DNA of 64,000 bases from Vicinamibacterales bacterium (GTDB lineage: Bacteria; Acidobacteriota; Vicinamibacteria; Vicinamibacterales; UBA2999). This document shows, piece after piece, positions 25,650 to 33,786 of the stretch. The stretch covers positions 124,001 to 188,000 of the forward strand of contig JAWKHS010000011.1 in NCBI GenBank assembly GCA_041394705.1, written 5' to 3'. The position numbers and the translations under genes were made by a program. A model generated the notes under the pieces. It worked only from the letters and a program-made list of their open reading frames with translations. It was not told the origin of the DNA and ran no database searches. Every line of letters starts with the position of its first letter. The first letter of the stretch is position 1.

Positions 25650-25852
25650 ACGCGATCCCGCTCGCGCGCCATAGTCGTGGCGATGTCTCGCAGGAACCCC
25701 TTGAGCTGCTTGGCGGGGCGAACCGGGACCAGCTCGATGCGATCGTCGTAGACCATGGCGTGCATCTTCTGCCCCGCACGGAGCTTCAGGCGCGCCCGGA
25801 TCTCCTTCGGAATGACGACCTGGAACTTCGGCGAAATGGTGACCATGGCCAT
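25646..25852 (-). CDS. AbrB/MazE-type antitoxin, apparently orphan
   Basis: A 68-residue swapped-hairpin DNA-binding protein: VTISPKFQVVIPKEIRARLK is the classic SpoVT/AbrB core, followed by LRAGQKMHAMVYDDRIELVPV. The ATG at 25852 follows GAGGT by a few bases. In VapBC modules a PIN toxin follows immediately, but here only a nine-codon stub is left, so this antitoxin has no partner in sight. It may still repress its own promoter or act against a VapC elsewhere. Confidence 0.82.
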   Translation of the reverse strand: MAMVTISPKFQVVIPKEIRARLKLRAGQKMHAMVYDDRIELVPVRPAKQLKGFLRDIATTMARERDRV

Positions 25853-25990
25853 CTGGACCTCATCGATGAATGGTCTGAACGTCACTCCGCGAGGGAGGAC
25901 TGGATGAGATCGACCGATTCCGGCGTGTCCGACCCGGCGGCGGGACGAGCTGGATCGTCCAAGCCGAGCGCGCACGTTGTCAGAGCCCGC

Positions 25991-26284
25991 CTACGCGACG
26001 TCCTTGCGGACGTGCTGCGCCAGCACCTCGTTGATCAGCGTCTGGTAGCCAACCCGACGACGCTTGGCCTCCTTCCGGAACTGCTCGAGGACGCGGGCGT
26101 CGAGCCGAATGGCAATCAGCTGCCGCGGCGCATCGCCGAGGGGCGGCCGACCAACGCGCCGCATCGACCGCAGCTGTTCGGTCGACGCCTCCGGGATGTC
26201 GCTGAAGTCAAGCGCGCGTTTGGTACGCCGCGCGCTCCCGGCGGCTCGCCCGCCGCGCACTAATGAGGCGGATTTTCTCGGCAT
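25991..26284 (-). CDS. brnA: BrnA-type antitoxin
   Basis: A 97-residue protein with a basic, flexible N-terminus (MPRKSASLVRGG), the segment ALDFSDIPEAS, and a C-terminal ribbon-helix-helix (RQLIAIRLDARVLEQFRKEA) ending in the YQTLINEVL helix. BrnA binds and neutralises the BrnT RNase and represses the operon. The ATG at 26284 has AGGAG eight bases upstream and is preferred over the GTG at 26293. It overlaps the end of brnT by about 75 bases. Confidence 0.88.
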   Translation of the reverse strand: MPRKSASLVRGGRAAGSARRTKRALDFSDIPEASTEQLRSMRRVGRPPLGDAPRQLIAIRLDARVLEQFRKEAKRRRVGYQTLINEVLAQHVRKDVA

Positions 26285-26522
26285 CTTGGTCACTCCTGCG
26301 CACGGTGTACGCCACCATCAGCACCCGCCCATCGGCGGCGCGTCCCAGACGGAGCGCGCGAGCCTCGACCGCAGAGTGCGCGAGGTCAGGCCCATCCAGC
26401 GCGTCGGGGTCCGCGAAGACGGTCACGGCGGCCTCGAAGCTCACGCCGTGCTTGTCCGCGTTGGCCGCTGCCTTTCGCGGATCCCACTCGAACACGGATT
26501 CAGTATATACGCAATGTGACAT
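26208..26522 (-). CDS. brnT: BrnT-type toxin (ribonuclease)
   Basis: A protein of about 104 residues of the BrnT family, a RelE-like RNase that halts translation. The core is intact: FEWDPRKAAANADKHGVSFE, then the strand DGRVLMVAYTVR and IRLISARRASRRERAAY, with the conserved Arg residues and a final Tyr. The start may be the ATG at 26522 or the GTG at 26495. The GTG has TATACT ending seven bases upstream, which would fit a leaderless promoter. It forms an operon with brnA, toxin first, the usual order. This is the one toxin-antitoxin pair in the 20-27 kb stretch that looks complete. Confidence 0.88.
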   Translation of the reverse strand: MSHCVYTESVFEWDPRKAAANADKHGVSFEAAVTVFADPDALDGPDLAHSAVEARALRLGRAADGRVLMVAYTVRRSDQDAEKIRLISARRASRRERAAYQTRA

Positions 26523-27048
26523 CCCGGCGGACGTCGCTCCCGTGCACCAGTCGTGCGGCGCGAGCCAGGGCGAGATCGACGGGTTCCGGCGTGCCCGACT
26601 CGGCGACGTCGGGAACCGGGTGGTCGTCCAGGATGGCGAGGCCTGCGTGCGCCATGGGATGCCGCGGCACCCGGGCCACGGCCTCAACGAAGGCCGCACG
26701 AGCAGCATCGCGGTCGCCCGCAGCCAGGGCGCACGCGCCCTTCGCATACCAGGTGTTCGCGGCGGCCTCGCGGGCATAGAGATGGCCGCGCGCTTCCAGG
26801 GCCAGCTCCAGGTCGAACGCCGCCATCGCGTCGGCGGTCGCGCCGGCCGCGTGGCGGAGCAGTCCCTTCAGCCAGTGCAGGGCCACCATGGAATACGGCG
26901 CGGCCTCCGGGGATTCCACCGCCGCCACCGCGAGCCCGCGGTCCACGTCGCGTTCGGCCTGGTCCAGCGCGTGGCTCGCGACGAACACGGTGGCCGCCTC
27001 CCACACTCGCCGTGAAAGTTGCAGGTGCATCCGATAACGGCCACCCAT
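26500..27048 (-). pseudogene. TPR-protein C-terminal fragment
   Basis: A 182-residue frame starting at an ATG at 27048 that has an in-frame TAG four codons upstream. It begins abruptly in the middle of TPR-like helices (SRRVWEAATVFVASHALDQA) and includes WLKGLLRHAAGATADAMAAF and ANTWYAKGACALAAGDRDAA. Related proteins carry more repeats before this point, so the N-terminal part appears lost. Its end overlaps the brnT start by 23 bases. It may still be translated but is probably a remnant. Confidence 0.55.
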
Positions 27049-27106
27049 CGCGGCACGCTAACCTCCCGATGCTGGGCGCGCTAGCTGTGGCGTCGGCACC
27101 CCGACG

Positions 27107-28300
27107 TCATCGCGACGAGGCAATCGCCACGGCCGACGCCTGACTCCGACGCGCCGTGCGTCTCGCCGGCAGACTATCCAGATGGGCAGCGAGGTTCTCC
27201 AGGTTCCGCAGCGTCCGCACCGGCAGGAAGTCATCCACGTACGGCAGCGCCGCGACGAGCCCGCGCGTGAGCGGGCGGTAGTCCGCCGTGCCCAGGAGCG
27301 GGCTTAGCCAGATCAGGCGATGGCAGCTCCGCTGGAGCCGCGCGACCTGGTCGCGCAGCACGCCGGGATCGCCGCGGTCCCAGCCGTCGGACACCACGAG
27401 CACGACGGCGCCGCGGCCCAGGACGTAGCGGGCCCAGCGGACGTGCAACTCGCGGAGCGCGTCGCCGATCCGAGTCCCGCCGGACCAGTCCGGCACTTGG
27501 CGCGCGGCGTTGATCACGGCGTCGGCGGCGCCGCGGGTGCGCAGCTCGCGCGTGATGCGGGTCAGCCGGGTGGAGAACGCGAACGCCTCCACGCGGAACG
27601 CGGCCTCGGTCAACACGTGCGCGAAGTGCAGGAGGAGCCGCGCGTAGCGCTCCATCGATCCGCTCACATCTACAAGGATCACGATCGGCCGGCGGCGGGT
27701 GGTCCGCTGGCGCCGCGGCAGGAGCACGATCTCGCCGGTGCCGGCGGCCCCCCTCAGCGCGCGGCGCAGGTCGATGCGCGGGCCCGGGCCTCGGGCCCAG
27801 CGGCGTGTGCGGCGCCGGCCCGGATCCCAGGTCAGCGTGGAGAGCACCCGGCGCGCGTCGGCCAGTTCGTCCGCGGTGAGATCCGCCAGGTCCGCGTCGC
27901 GCAGGCGCTCGGCGCGGCTGAAGGTCTGGATCTCGGCCTCCGGGAGGTCGTGCTCGCCGGCTTCGTCCACGCCGACGCCGCCCGGCTCGTCGGACTCGGG
28001 CAGCACCACCTCCACCTGCAGGTCCACACCCGAGCGCGGCTCGCCGATGGCGCGCAGGTCGCGGCGGCCCCACCGCTCGCCGTGGTCCTGCCAGAACGCG
28101 TCGAATGCGGCCTCGAACGCCGCGCGGTCGTCCCGGCGACGGACAAGCAGCGCGCCGAGCACGTGCTTCACGTCCGCGCGATCCCCGACGCCCGTGTCCA
28201 CCAGCGCGCGCAGCGCGTCGGCGATCTGGGCCGTGGACACGTCCAGCCCCAGACGCCGCAGCAGGCGGCCGAAGACGACGAGGTTGTGCGCGAGCGCCAC
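27107..28300 (-). CDS. coxE: VWA-domain maturation protein CoxE
   Basis: A 397-residue protein of the CoxE/VWA type. The von Willebrand A domain, from about residue 205, has the metal-ion-dependent adhesion motif DVSGSM, and the N-terminal 200 residues are the family's helical region. With the MoxR-type ATPase CoxD it is thought to assemble or sulfurate the molybdenum centre of the hydroxylase encoded upstream. The start is a GTG at 28300, four bases after the coxD stop. It is last in the five-gene operon. Confidence 0.88.
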   Translation of the reverse strand: MALAHNLVVFGRLLRRLGLDVSTAQIADALRALVDTGVGDRADVKHVLGALLVRRRDDRAAFEAAFDAFWQDHGERWGRRDLRAIGEPRSGVDLQVEVVLPESDEPGGVGVDEAGEHDLPEAEIQTFSRAERLRDADLADLTADELADARRVLSTLTWDPGRRRTRRWARGPGPRIDLRRALRGAAGTGEIVLLPRRQRTTRRRPIVILVDVSGSMERYARLLLHFAHVLTEAAFRVEAFAFSTRLTRITRELRTRGAADAVINAARQVPDWSGGTRIGDALRELHVRWARYVLGRGAVVLVVSDGWDRGDPGVLRDQVARLQRSCHRLIWLSPLLGTADYRPLTRGLVAALPYVDDFLPVRTLRNLENLAAHLDSLPARRTARRSQASAVAIASSR

Positions 28301-28304
28301 GGCG

Positions 28305-29228
28305 TCAGCCGCTCCGGCGCGCTCCCGTGAGCATGGCCCTGGACAGCAAGCCCTGCAGGCGATCGCCGCGCATCGCCTCCACGTCCTCGCGCGCCTTCAG
28401 CACCACGCCCAGCGTGTCGTCGATGGTGGCGGCGTCCAGTGCGCGCTTGTCCAGCGCCACGAGCGCGGACACCCAGTCCAGCGTCTCGGATACGCCCGGC
28501 GCCTTGTAGAGCTCGGCTGTCCGCAGCTCCTGCACCACGGCCGTCACCTGCCGGGCCAGCGTCTCGTCGGCCGCGGGCACGCGCCGCCGCACGATGGCCA
28601 GCTCCTTCTCGAACGACGGGTAGTCGATCCACCGATACAGGCAGCGCCGCTTCAGCGCGTCGTGCACCTCGCGCGTGCGGTTGGAGGTGAGGATGACCAC
28701 CGGCGGCTCCACGGCCGCGATGGTGCCCAGCTCAGGGATCGTCACCTTGTATTCGGAGAGGAGCTCCAGCAGGTAGCCCTCGAACTCCTCGTCCGCACGG
28801 TCGATCTCGTCGATGAGCAGGACCGGCGGCCGGCCCGGCTCGCCTTCGAGCGCGCGCAGCAGCGGGCGCTTCAGCAGGAAGCGCTCGCTGAAGAGCTGTT
28901 CGCGGACGCGGTCGCGGTCCACGCCCTCGGCCGCCTCGTGGATGCGCAGCTCCAGGAGCTGGCGGGCGTAGTCCCACTCGTAGATCGCGTGGGACACGTC
29001 CAGCCCCTCGTAGCACTGCAGGCGGATCAGCTCGGTGCCGAGAACGCTGGAGAGCGCGTGAGCGACAGCCGTCTTCCCCACGCCCGCTTCCCCTTCGAGG
29101 AACAGCGGGCGGCCCAGCGTGACGGCCAGGTAGATCGACACCGCCAGGCCGCGGTCCGCGACGTACGACGCCGCGGCCAGGCGTGCCTCAACCTCGTCGA
29201 TGGAGCCGACGAGCGCGGGCGGGCTCAC
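28305..29228 (-). CDS. coxD: MoxR-family AAA+ ATPase CoxD
   Basis: A 307-residue AAA+ ATPase of the MoxR/CoxD type: Walker A GEAGVGKT, Walker B VLLIDEIDRAD, sensor-1 ILTSNRTRE and an Arg-finger region. The GTG at 29228 overlaps the coxM stop as GTGA, giving translational coupling. With CoxE it is believed to act as a chaperone in maturing the molybdenum-copper or molybdenum centre. Longer readings of the frame are antisense to coxM. Confidence 0.9.
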   Translation of the reverse strand: MSPPALVGSIDEVEARLAAASYVADRGLAVSIYLAVTLGRPLFLEGEAGVGKTAVAHALSSVLGTELIRLQCYEGLDVSHAIYEWDYARQLLELRIHEAAEGVDRDRVREQLFSERFLLKRPLLRALEGEPGRPPVLLIDEIDRADEEFEGYLLELLSEYKVTIPELGTIAAVEPPVVILTSNRTREVHDALKRRCLYRWIDYPSFEKELAIVRRRVPAADETLARQVTAVVQELRTAELYKAPGVSETLDWVSALVALDKRALDAATIDDTLGVVLKAREDVEAMRGDRLQGLLSRAMLTGARRSG

Positions 29229-30088
29229 TTCGCGCGTGCGGCCGCCGTCGTCAGCGCCCGCGCCACCCACACGCCCACGACGCCGCGGCGGTAGTCGCCG
29301 GACGCGAAGACGTCGCCCATCACGTCGTCCCCCAGATCTCCGGCGGCCTTCGCCGCTGCCGCGGCGATGCCGGCCGCGTCCAGGGCCTTGCCCTTCAGCG
29401 CGGCTTCCACCGCCGGCAGGCGTGTCGGCATCGACGTCAGGCCGCCGACCACCACCGTGGCCCCGGAACACGTGCCGCCGGACACGTGCACCACCGCCGC
29501 CGCGCCGATGACGGCATAGCGCGAGGCCGGATGGACGAACTTCGCGTAGGCCGCCCCCTTGCCCTTCAGCGACGGCACGACCACCGCCGTGACGATCTCG
29601 CCGTCGGCCAGGGCCGTGGTCATCACGCCCTGGAAGAAGTCGCTCGCCGCGATGGAGCGCGATCCCGAGGCGCCCGTCACCTCGATGGTCGCGCCAAGCG
29701 CCGTGAGCACCGTGGGATAGTCGGCGCCGGGATCGGCGTGGGCCACGCTCCCGCCGATCGTGCCGCGGTTCCTCACGGCCGGATCGCCGATGTGCGCGGC
29801 CGTCTCTGCCACCACGGCGCACTCGGCCTTCACGACACCCGACGTGGCCACCGCGAGATGGGTGGACATCGCGCCGATCCGGACGCCGCCGGAGCCGCTC
29901 GTGATGCCCTGGAGCTCGGCCACGCGGCCGATGTCGATGAGAGCGGAGGGCCCGGCGAGGCGGAGCTTCATGGCCGGGAGCAGGCTGTGCCCGCCCGCGA
30001 GGAGCTTGGCCCCGGGGTTGGCGGCCAGCAGGCGCTGCGCGTCGGCCAGCGAGGTGGCGCGGTGATATTCGAACGAGGACGCGAACAT
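29225..30088 (-). CDS. coxM: FAD-binding subunit of molybdenum hydroxylase (CoxM)
   Basis: A 287-residue medium subunit with the FAD-binding motifs AGGHSLLP near the N-terminus and RNRGTIGGS in the middle, typical of the CO dehydrogenase/xanthine dehydrogenase flavin subunit. It passes electrons from the Fe-S subunit to quinone or another acceptor. It starts one base after the coxL stop and ends overlapping coxD. Length is normal. Confidence 0.93.
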   Translation of the reverse strand: MFASSFEYHRATSLADAQRLLAANPGAKLLAGGHSLLPAMKLRLAGPSALIDIGRVAELQGITSGSGGVRIGAMSTHLAVATSGVVKAECAVVAETAAHIGDPAVRNRGTIGGSVAHADPGADYPTVLTALGATIEVTGASGSRSIAASDFFQGVMTTALADGEIVTAVVVPSLKGKGAAYAKFVHPASRYAVIGAAAVVHVSGGTCSGATVVVGGLTSMPTRLPAVEAALKGKALDAAGIAAAAAKAAGDLGDDVMGDVFASGDYRRGVVGVWVARALTTAAARAK

Positions 30089-30089
30089 C

Positions 30090-32447
30090 TCAGGCTCCCT
30101 TCTGCGCGGACTGGACGGCCTGCCACACGCGCTCGGGCGTGAGCGGCATGCGCACGTCCTGGATGCCCATCGGACGCAGCGCGTCGATGACGGCGTTGTA
30201 GACGGCGCACGTGGACGCGATGGTGCCGGCCTCGCCGATGCCCTTCACGCCCAGCGGATGGTGCGGCGACGGCGTGACCGTGTGCAGCACCTCGATGTCC
30301 ACGAGCACGTCGGCGCGCGGGATGGCGTAGTCCATCAGCGACCCCGTCACGAGCTGGCCCGTGTCGGTGTAGACGGCTTCCTCCCACAGCGCCTGCCCGA
30401 TGCCCTGGACGACGCCGCCGTGCACCTGGCCCTCGACGATCATCGGGTTGATCTGCGGGCCGCAGTCGTCGGCGCAGACGTAGCGCTTGAGCGCCACCGC
30501 GCCCGTGGACGGATCCACTTCCACGACGGCGATGTGCGAGCCGAACGGGTAGACGAAGTTCGGCGGATCGTAGAACGACGACGCCTCGAGCCCGGCTTCC
30601 ATGCCCGCCGGCATGTTCCAGGCCACGTTGGCCATGAGCGCGATGTCCTGGATGGTCTTGGCCTTCGCCGGCGCGCCCTTCACGAAGAACTTGCCGTCGG
30701 CGTAGTCCATGTCTTCCACCGACGCCTCGAGCAGGTGGGCGGCGAGGGCCGTGGCCTTGTCCTTGATCTTCCGGAGCGCGACGGCCAGCGCCGCGCCGCT
30801 CACGGCGGTGGTGCGGCTACCGTAGGTGCCCCAGCCCATGGGCGTCTTGTCCGTGTCGCCGTGCACGACCTTCACGTCGTTCACGTCCACGCCAAGTTCG
30901 GACGACACGATCTGCGCGAAGGTGGTCTCCTCGCCCTGGCCGTGCGGCTTGGAGCCCACGAACACGTTCACCTTGCCGGACGGGTGGAAGCGCACGATGG
31001 CGCTCTCCCACAGTCCGCCCTGGAAGCCCACGGCGCCCGCCACCTGCGAGGGGCCGAGGCCGCAGATCTCCACATACGTGCAGACGCCGATGCCCAGGTA
31101 GCGGCCCTTCGTGCGGGCCTCCGCCTGCTCCTTGCGCAGCGCGTCGTAGCCGATGTGCGTGAGCGCCTTGTCGAGGTTGGTGTGGTAGTCGCCGCTGTCG
31201 TAGGTGAGCCCCGTGGCCACGGCGTGCCCGTTGTCGAACTTCGGGATGAGGTTGATCCGGCGCACCTCCACCGGGTCCTTGCCCACCGCGGCGGCGAAGC
31301 GGTCGATGAGCCGCTCCAGCATGTAGGTGGCTTCCGGCCGGCCGGCGCCGCGATACGCCTCGACGGGCGTCGTGTTCGTGTAGACGCCGTACACGTCCTC
31401 GTGCACGGCCGGGATCAGGTAGGGGCCGCACAGCATGAGCCCGTGCAGGATGGTCGGGATGCCCGGGGCCGCCGTGGACAGGTAGGCGCCCATGCCCGCC
31501 CACACCGTGGCGCGCAGGCCCGTGATCTTCCCGTCCGGCGTGCCGGCCATCTCCACTTCCTGCACGTGGTCGCGGCCGTGCGTGGTGGCGATGTAGTTCT
31601 CGCTGCGCGTCTCGGTCCACTTCACGGGCCGGTTCAGGCGCATCGAGCAGAAGCAGGCGATGAACTCGCCCGGGTACTGCGGAATCTTACTGCCGAAGCC
31701 GCCGCCCACCTCTGGCGCCACCACGCGCAGCTTGTCCTCGGGCACGCCGGTGACGATGGACGCGATGAACCGCACGATGTGCGGGTTCTGCGTGGTGTTC
31801 CACAGCGTGAGCTCGCCCGAGATGGCCGTCCACTGGGCCAGCGCGGAGCGCGGCTCCATGGCCGTCGGGATGAGGCGCTGCTGGATGATCCGGTCCTTGA
31901 CCACGACTGTGCCGGGCGCGTCGAACGCGGCCTTCACGTCGCCGCCGGAGACGGTCCAGTGGAAGGCCTGGTTGCCGGGCGCGGAGGCATGGACCTGCGG
32001 CGCACCGGACGCGACGGCCTTCTGCGGATCGACGACGGCCCCGAGCGTCTCGTACTTCACGTCGATGAGCTCGAGCGCGTCGTAGGCCTGGTACTGCGTC
32101 TCTGCCACCACGACGGCTACCACGTCGCCCACATAGCGGACGGTGTCCTTGGCCACCACGGGATATTCAGCGACCTTCAGGTCGGCGTTCGGCACGAGCC
32201 ACGCGCACGGCATGGGCTTCAGCACGCCGTCCGTGTCTGCTCCCGTGTAGACGGCCACGACGCCGGGCGCGCCCTTGGCCTTGCTCGTGTCGATGCTCTT
32301 GATGCGCGCGTGCGCGTGCGGGCTGCGCAGCATCGCCGCGTGGGCCATGCCGGGCAGGTAGAGATCGTCGGTGAAGGTGCCCGTGCCCGTGAGCAGGCGC
32401 GGGTCCTCGCGGCGGCGGATGGCGGAGCCGAAGATGCGCGAGCTCAT
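30090..32447 (-). CDS. coxL: Molybdenum-binding large subunit, form II CoxL-like
   Basis: A 785-residue large subunit of the xanthine dehydrogenase/CO dehydrogenase family. The active-site loop reads AYRGAGRPE (about residue 362), the signature of form II, not the AYxCSFR with copper-binding Cys of genuine (form I) CO dehydrogenase. Molybdopterin-binding segments VGGGFGSK and the late catalytic Glu in GVKGIGEAG are present. Form II enzymes have uncertain substrates; CO oxidation should not be assumed. The start overlaps the coxS stop by four bases. Confidence 0.93.
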   Translation of the reverse strand: MSSRIFGSAIRRREDPRLLTGTGTFTDDLYLPGMAHAAMLRSPHAHARIKSIDTSKAKGAPGVVAVYTGADTDGVLKPMPCAWLVPNADLKVAEYPVVAKDTVRYVGDVVAVVVAETQYQAYDALELIDVKYETLGAVVDPQKAVASGAPQVHASAPGNQAFHWTVSGGDVKAAFDAPGTVVVKDRIIQQRLIPTAMEPRSALAQWTAISGELTLWNTTQNPHIVRFIASIVTGVPEDKLRVVAPEVGGGFGSKIPQYPGEFIACFCSMRLNRPVKWTETRSENYIATTHGRDHVQEVEMAGTPDGKITGLRATVWAGMGAYLSTAAPGIPTILHGLMLCGPYLIPAVHEDVYGVYTNTTPVEAYRGAGRPEATYMLERLIDRFAAAVGKDPVEVRRINLIPKFDNGHAVATGLTYDSGDYHTNLDKALTHIGYDALRKEQAEARTKGRYLGIGVCTYVEICGLGPSQVAGAVGFQGGLWESAIVRFHPSGKVNVFVGSKPHGQGEETTFAQIVSSELGVDVNDVKVVHGDTDKTPMGWGTYGSRTTAVSGAALAVALRKIKDKATALAAHLLEASVEDMDYADGKFFVKGAPAKAKTIQDIALMANVAWNMPAGMEAGLEASSFYDPPNFVYPFGSHIAVVEVDPSTGAVALKRYVCADDCGPQINPMIVEGQVHGGVVQGIGQALWEEAVYTDTGQLVTGSLMDYAIPRADVLVDIEVLHTVTPSPHHPLGVKGIGEAGTIASTCAVYNAVIDALRPMGIQDVRMPLTPERVWQAVQSAQKGA

Positions 32448-32926
32448 TTCGCACCCCCCATCGCCGAGGCGGCCTCACGCACGGCGCGCACGATGTTCTG
32501 GTAGCCCGTGCACCGGCACAGGTTGCCTTCCAGCCCGTGGCGCACCTGCTCGGGCGTCGGGTCCGGCGTATGCGAAAGGAGCGCGTGGGTGGCGAACACC
32601 ATCCCGGGCGTGCAGAAGCCGCACTGCAGACCGTGCTTGTTCCAGAAGGCTTCCTGGATGGGGTGCAGCTGGCCTGGAGGCGCCAGGCCCTCGATGGTGG
32701 TCACGGCGGCGCCGTCCACCTGGGCGGCCAGCACCGTGCAGGCCTTCACGGCCACGCCGTCCACCAGCACCGTGCACGAGCCGCACTGACTCGTGTCACA
32801 TCCGACCTTGGTCCCGGTCAGATGGAGGTGGTCGCGGAGCAGGTGGACGAGCAGGAGGCGGGCATCGACCTCGTGCTCGTGGGTCTGACCGTTCACGGTC
32901 AGCGAGATCGCAACGGAGGTGTTCAT
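32444..32926 (-). CDS. coxS: 2Fe-2S small subunit (CoxS)
   Basis: A 160-residue iron-sulfur subunit with both clusters intact: Cys43, 48, 51 and 63 of the plant-type ferredoxin fold, and Cys102, 105, 137 and 139 of the helical domain (QCGFCTPG, CRCTGY). It is the first gene of the coxSLMDE operon and overlaps coxL. The enzyme is cytoplasmic and membrane-associated in known cases. About 110 bases upstream, before the DUF2721 gene, would hold the promoter. Confidence 0.94.
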   Translation of the reverse strand: MNTSVAISLTVNGQTHEHEVDARLLLVHLLRDHLHLTGTKVGCDTSQCGSCTVLVDGVAVKACTVLAAQVDGAAVTTIEGLAPPGQLHPIQEAFWNKHGLQCGFCTPGMVFATHALLSHTPDPTPEQVRHGLEGNLCRCTGYQNIVRAVREAASAMGGAK

Positions 32927-33037
32927 CGGTCCTCCCCGGTCGGCGGCAGCAACACGCGCGCCGAACGCGCGGTGGCCGCGGAGTCGCTCACTATAGCACT
33001 GGGATTTGAGGCGCGTACGACGAGGAGGCGCGACCGT

Positions 33038-33604
33038 CTACCCGATCCGCTTGCCCAGCCACGTGGCCGGGCCCCCGCGGGCCTCGTCCAGCTCCCCGGC
33101 CGCGTATTTGGTGCTGACCTTCCAGACGAAGTCCATCTCCGACGTGATGGCCCACATGGCCATCCGCGACTCGATCACGAGCAGGACGCTGCCGTACAGC
33201 ATGAACAGCCCGCCCCCGACGCCCAGGACGACGGCGACCCACGTGAACGCCCCGGCCAGCGCCGCGACGATCGCGATGGAGACGCTGCACGCCACGAACA
33301 TCCCGAGCGCGGTGTAGAAGGCCACCATGGCCCGCTGAATCAGACGCGCGCGCGAGGTCTGCCGATCCAGCTGGCTGAACACGAGCTGCCGGCGGTCGTC
33401 CGCCATTTCGTCCGTCTCGGGATGCTTGACCAGGTTCTCGAACCGCTCGGACAGCGTCCTGACGCGGTCCACCACCCGGCCCAGCCGCGAGCTCGTGGAG
33501 AAGATGAGCGCGCCGCACGCCGAGATCAGCACCGCCGGCGTGATCATGGCCGTCAGCACGGCCAGGGCGTTCTGGGGCGATTCGAGGCGGGAGAGCCAAT
33601 TCAT
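33038..33604 (-). CDS. DUF2721 family membrane protein
   Basis: A 188-residue membrane protein with helices near residues 15-35, 98-117 and 120-142, and a charged cytoplasmic loop between the first two (DRVRTLSERFENLVKHPETD). This layout matches DUF2721 proteins, whose function is not known. It lies just upstream of coxS on the same strand but separated by about 110 bases, so co-transcription is possible and not certain. Confidence 0.85.
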   Translation of the reverse strand: MNWLSRLESPQNALAVLTAMITPAVLISACGALIFSTSSRLGRVVDRVRTLSERFENLVKHPETDEMADDRRQLVFSQLDRQTSRARLIQRAMVAFYTALGMFVACSVSIAIVAALAGAFTWVAVVLGVGGGLFMLYGSVLLVIESRMAMWAITSEMDFVWKVSTKYAAGELDEARGGPATWLGKRIG

Positions 33605-33619
33605 TGGAGACAGCTTATC

Positions 33620-33770
33620 CCGGGGTTCGGGGCTCGGGGCCCGGGGCTCGGGAAGCGCGGCAGGTTGTACCGGCTATCTGAGAGGCGGCACCCACGACCC
33701 GAAGAGCCGAACCGAAATCGGGCCCCGAGACCCGAGATCCGGGACCCGGGACCCGGGACCCGGGACCCGC
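33620..33770. repeat. G-rich short tandem repeats in an intergenic region
   Basis: Two low-complexity blocks: 33620-33652 built from CGGGGYYCGGGG units, and about 33720-33770 with at least four copies of the 7-base unit CGGGACC (palindromic GGGACCC inside). They fill the gap between the divergent DUF2721 and quinone-reductase genes and could form G-quadruplex or slipped structures near both promoters. Confidence 0.7.
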
Positions 33771-33786
33771 GATACAGTTCGTACCC

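Noticed and set aside
26208..26777. Longer version of the BrnT protein starting at 26777
   Set aside because: The upstream extension is antisense to, or out of frame with, the TPR fragment and is Arg/Pro-rich; family members begin near FEWDPRK.
30090..32447. Calling the molybdenum hydroxylase a true CO dehydrogenase
   Set aside because: The active-site loop is AYRGAGR, the form II type, and lacks the copper-binding Cys.
33700..33775. Regular short repeats as a CRISPR array
   Set aside because: The units are 7 bases and contiguous with no spacers; no cas genes in the window.
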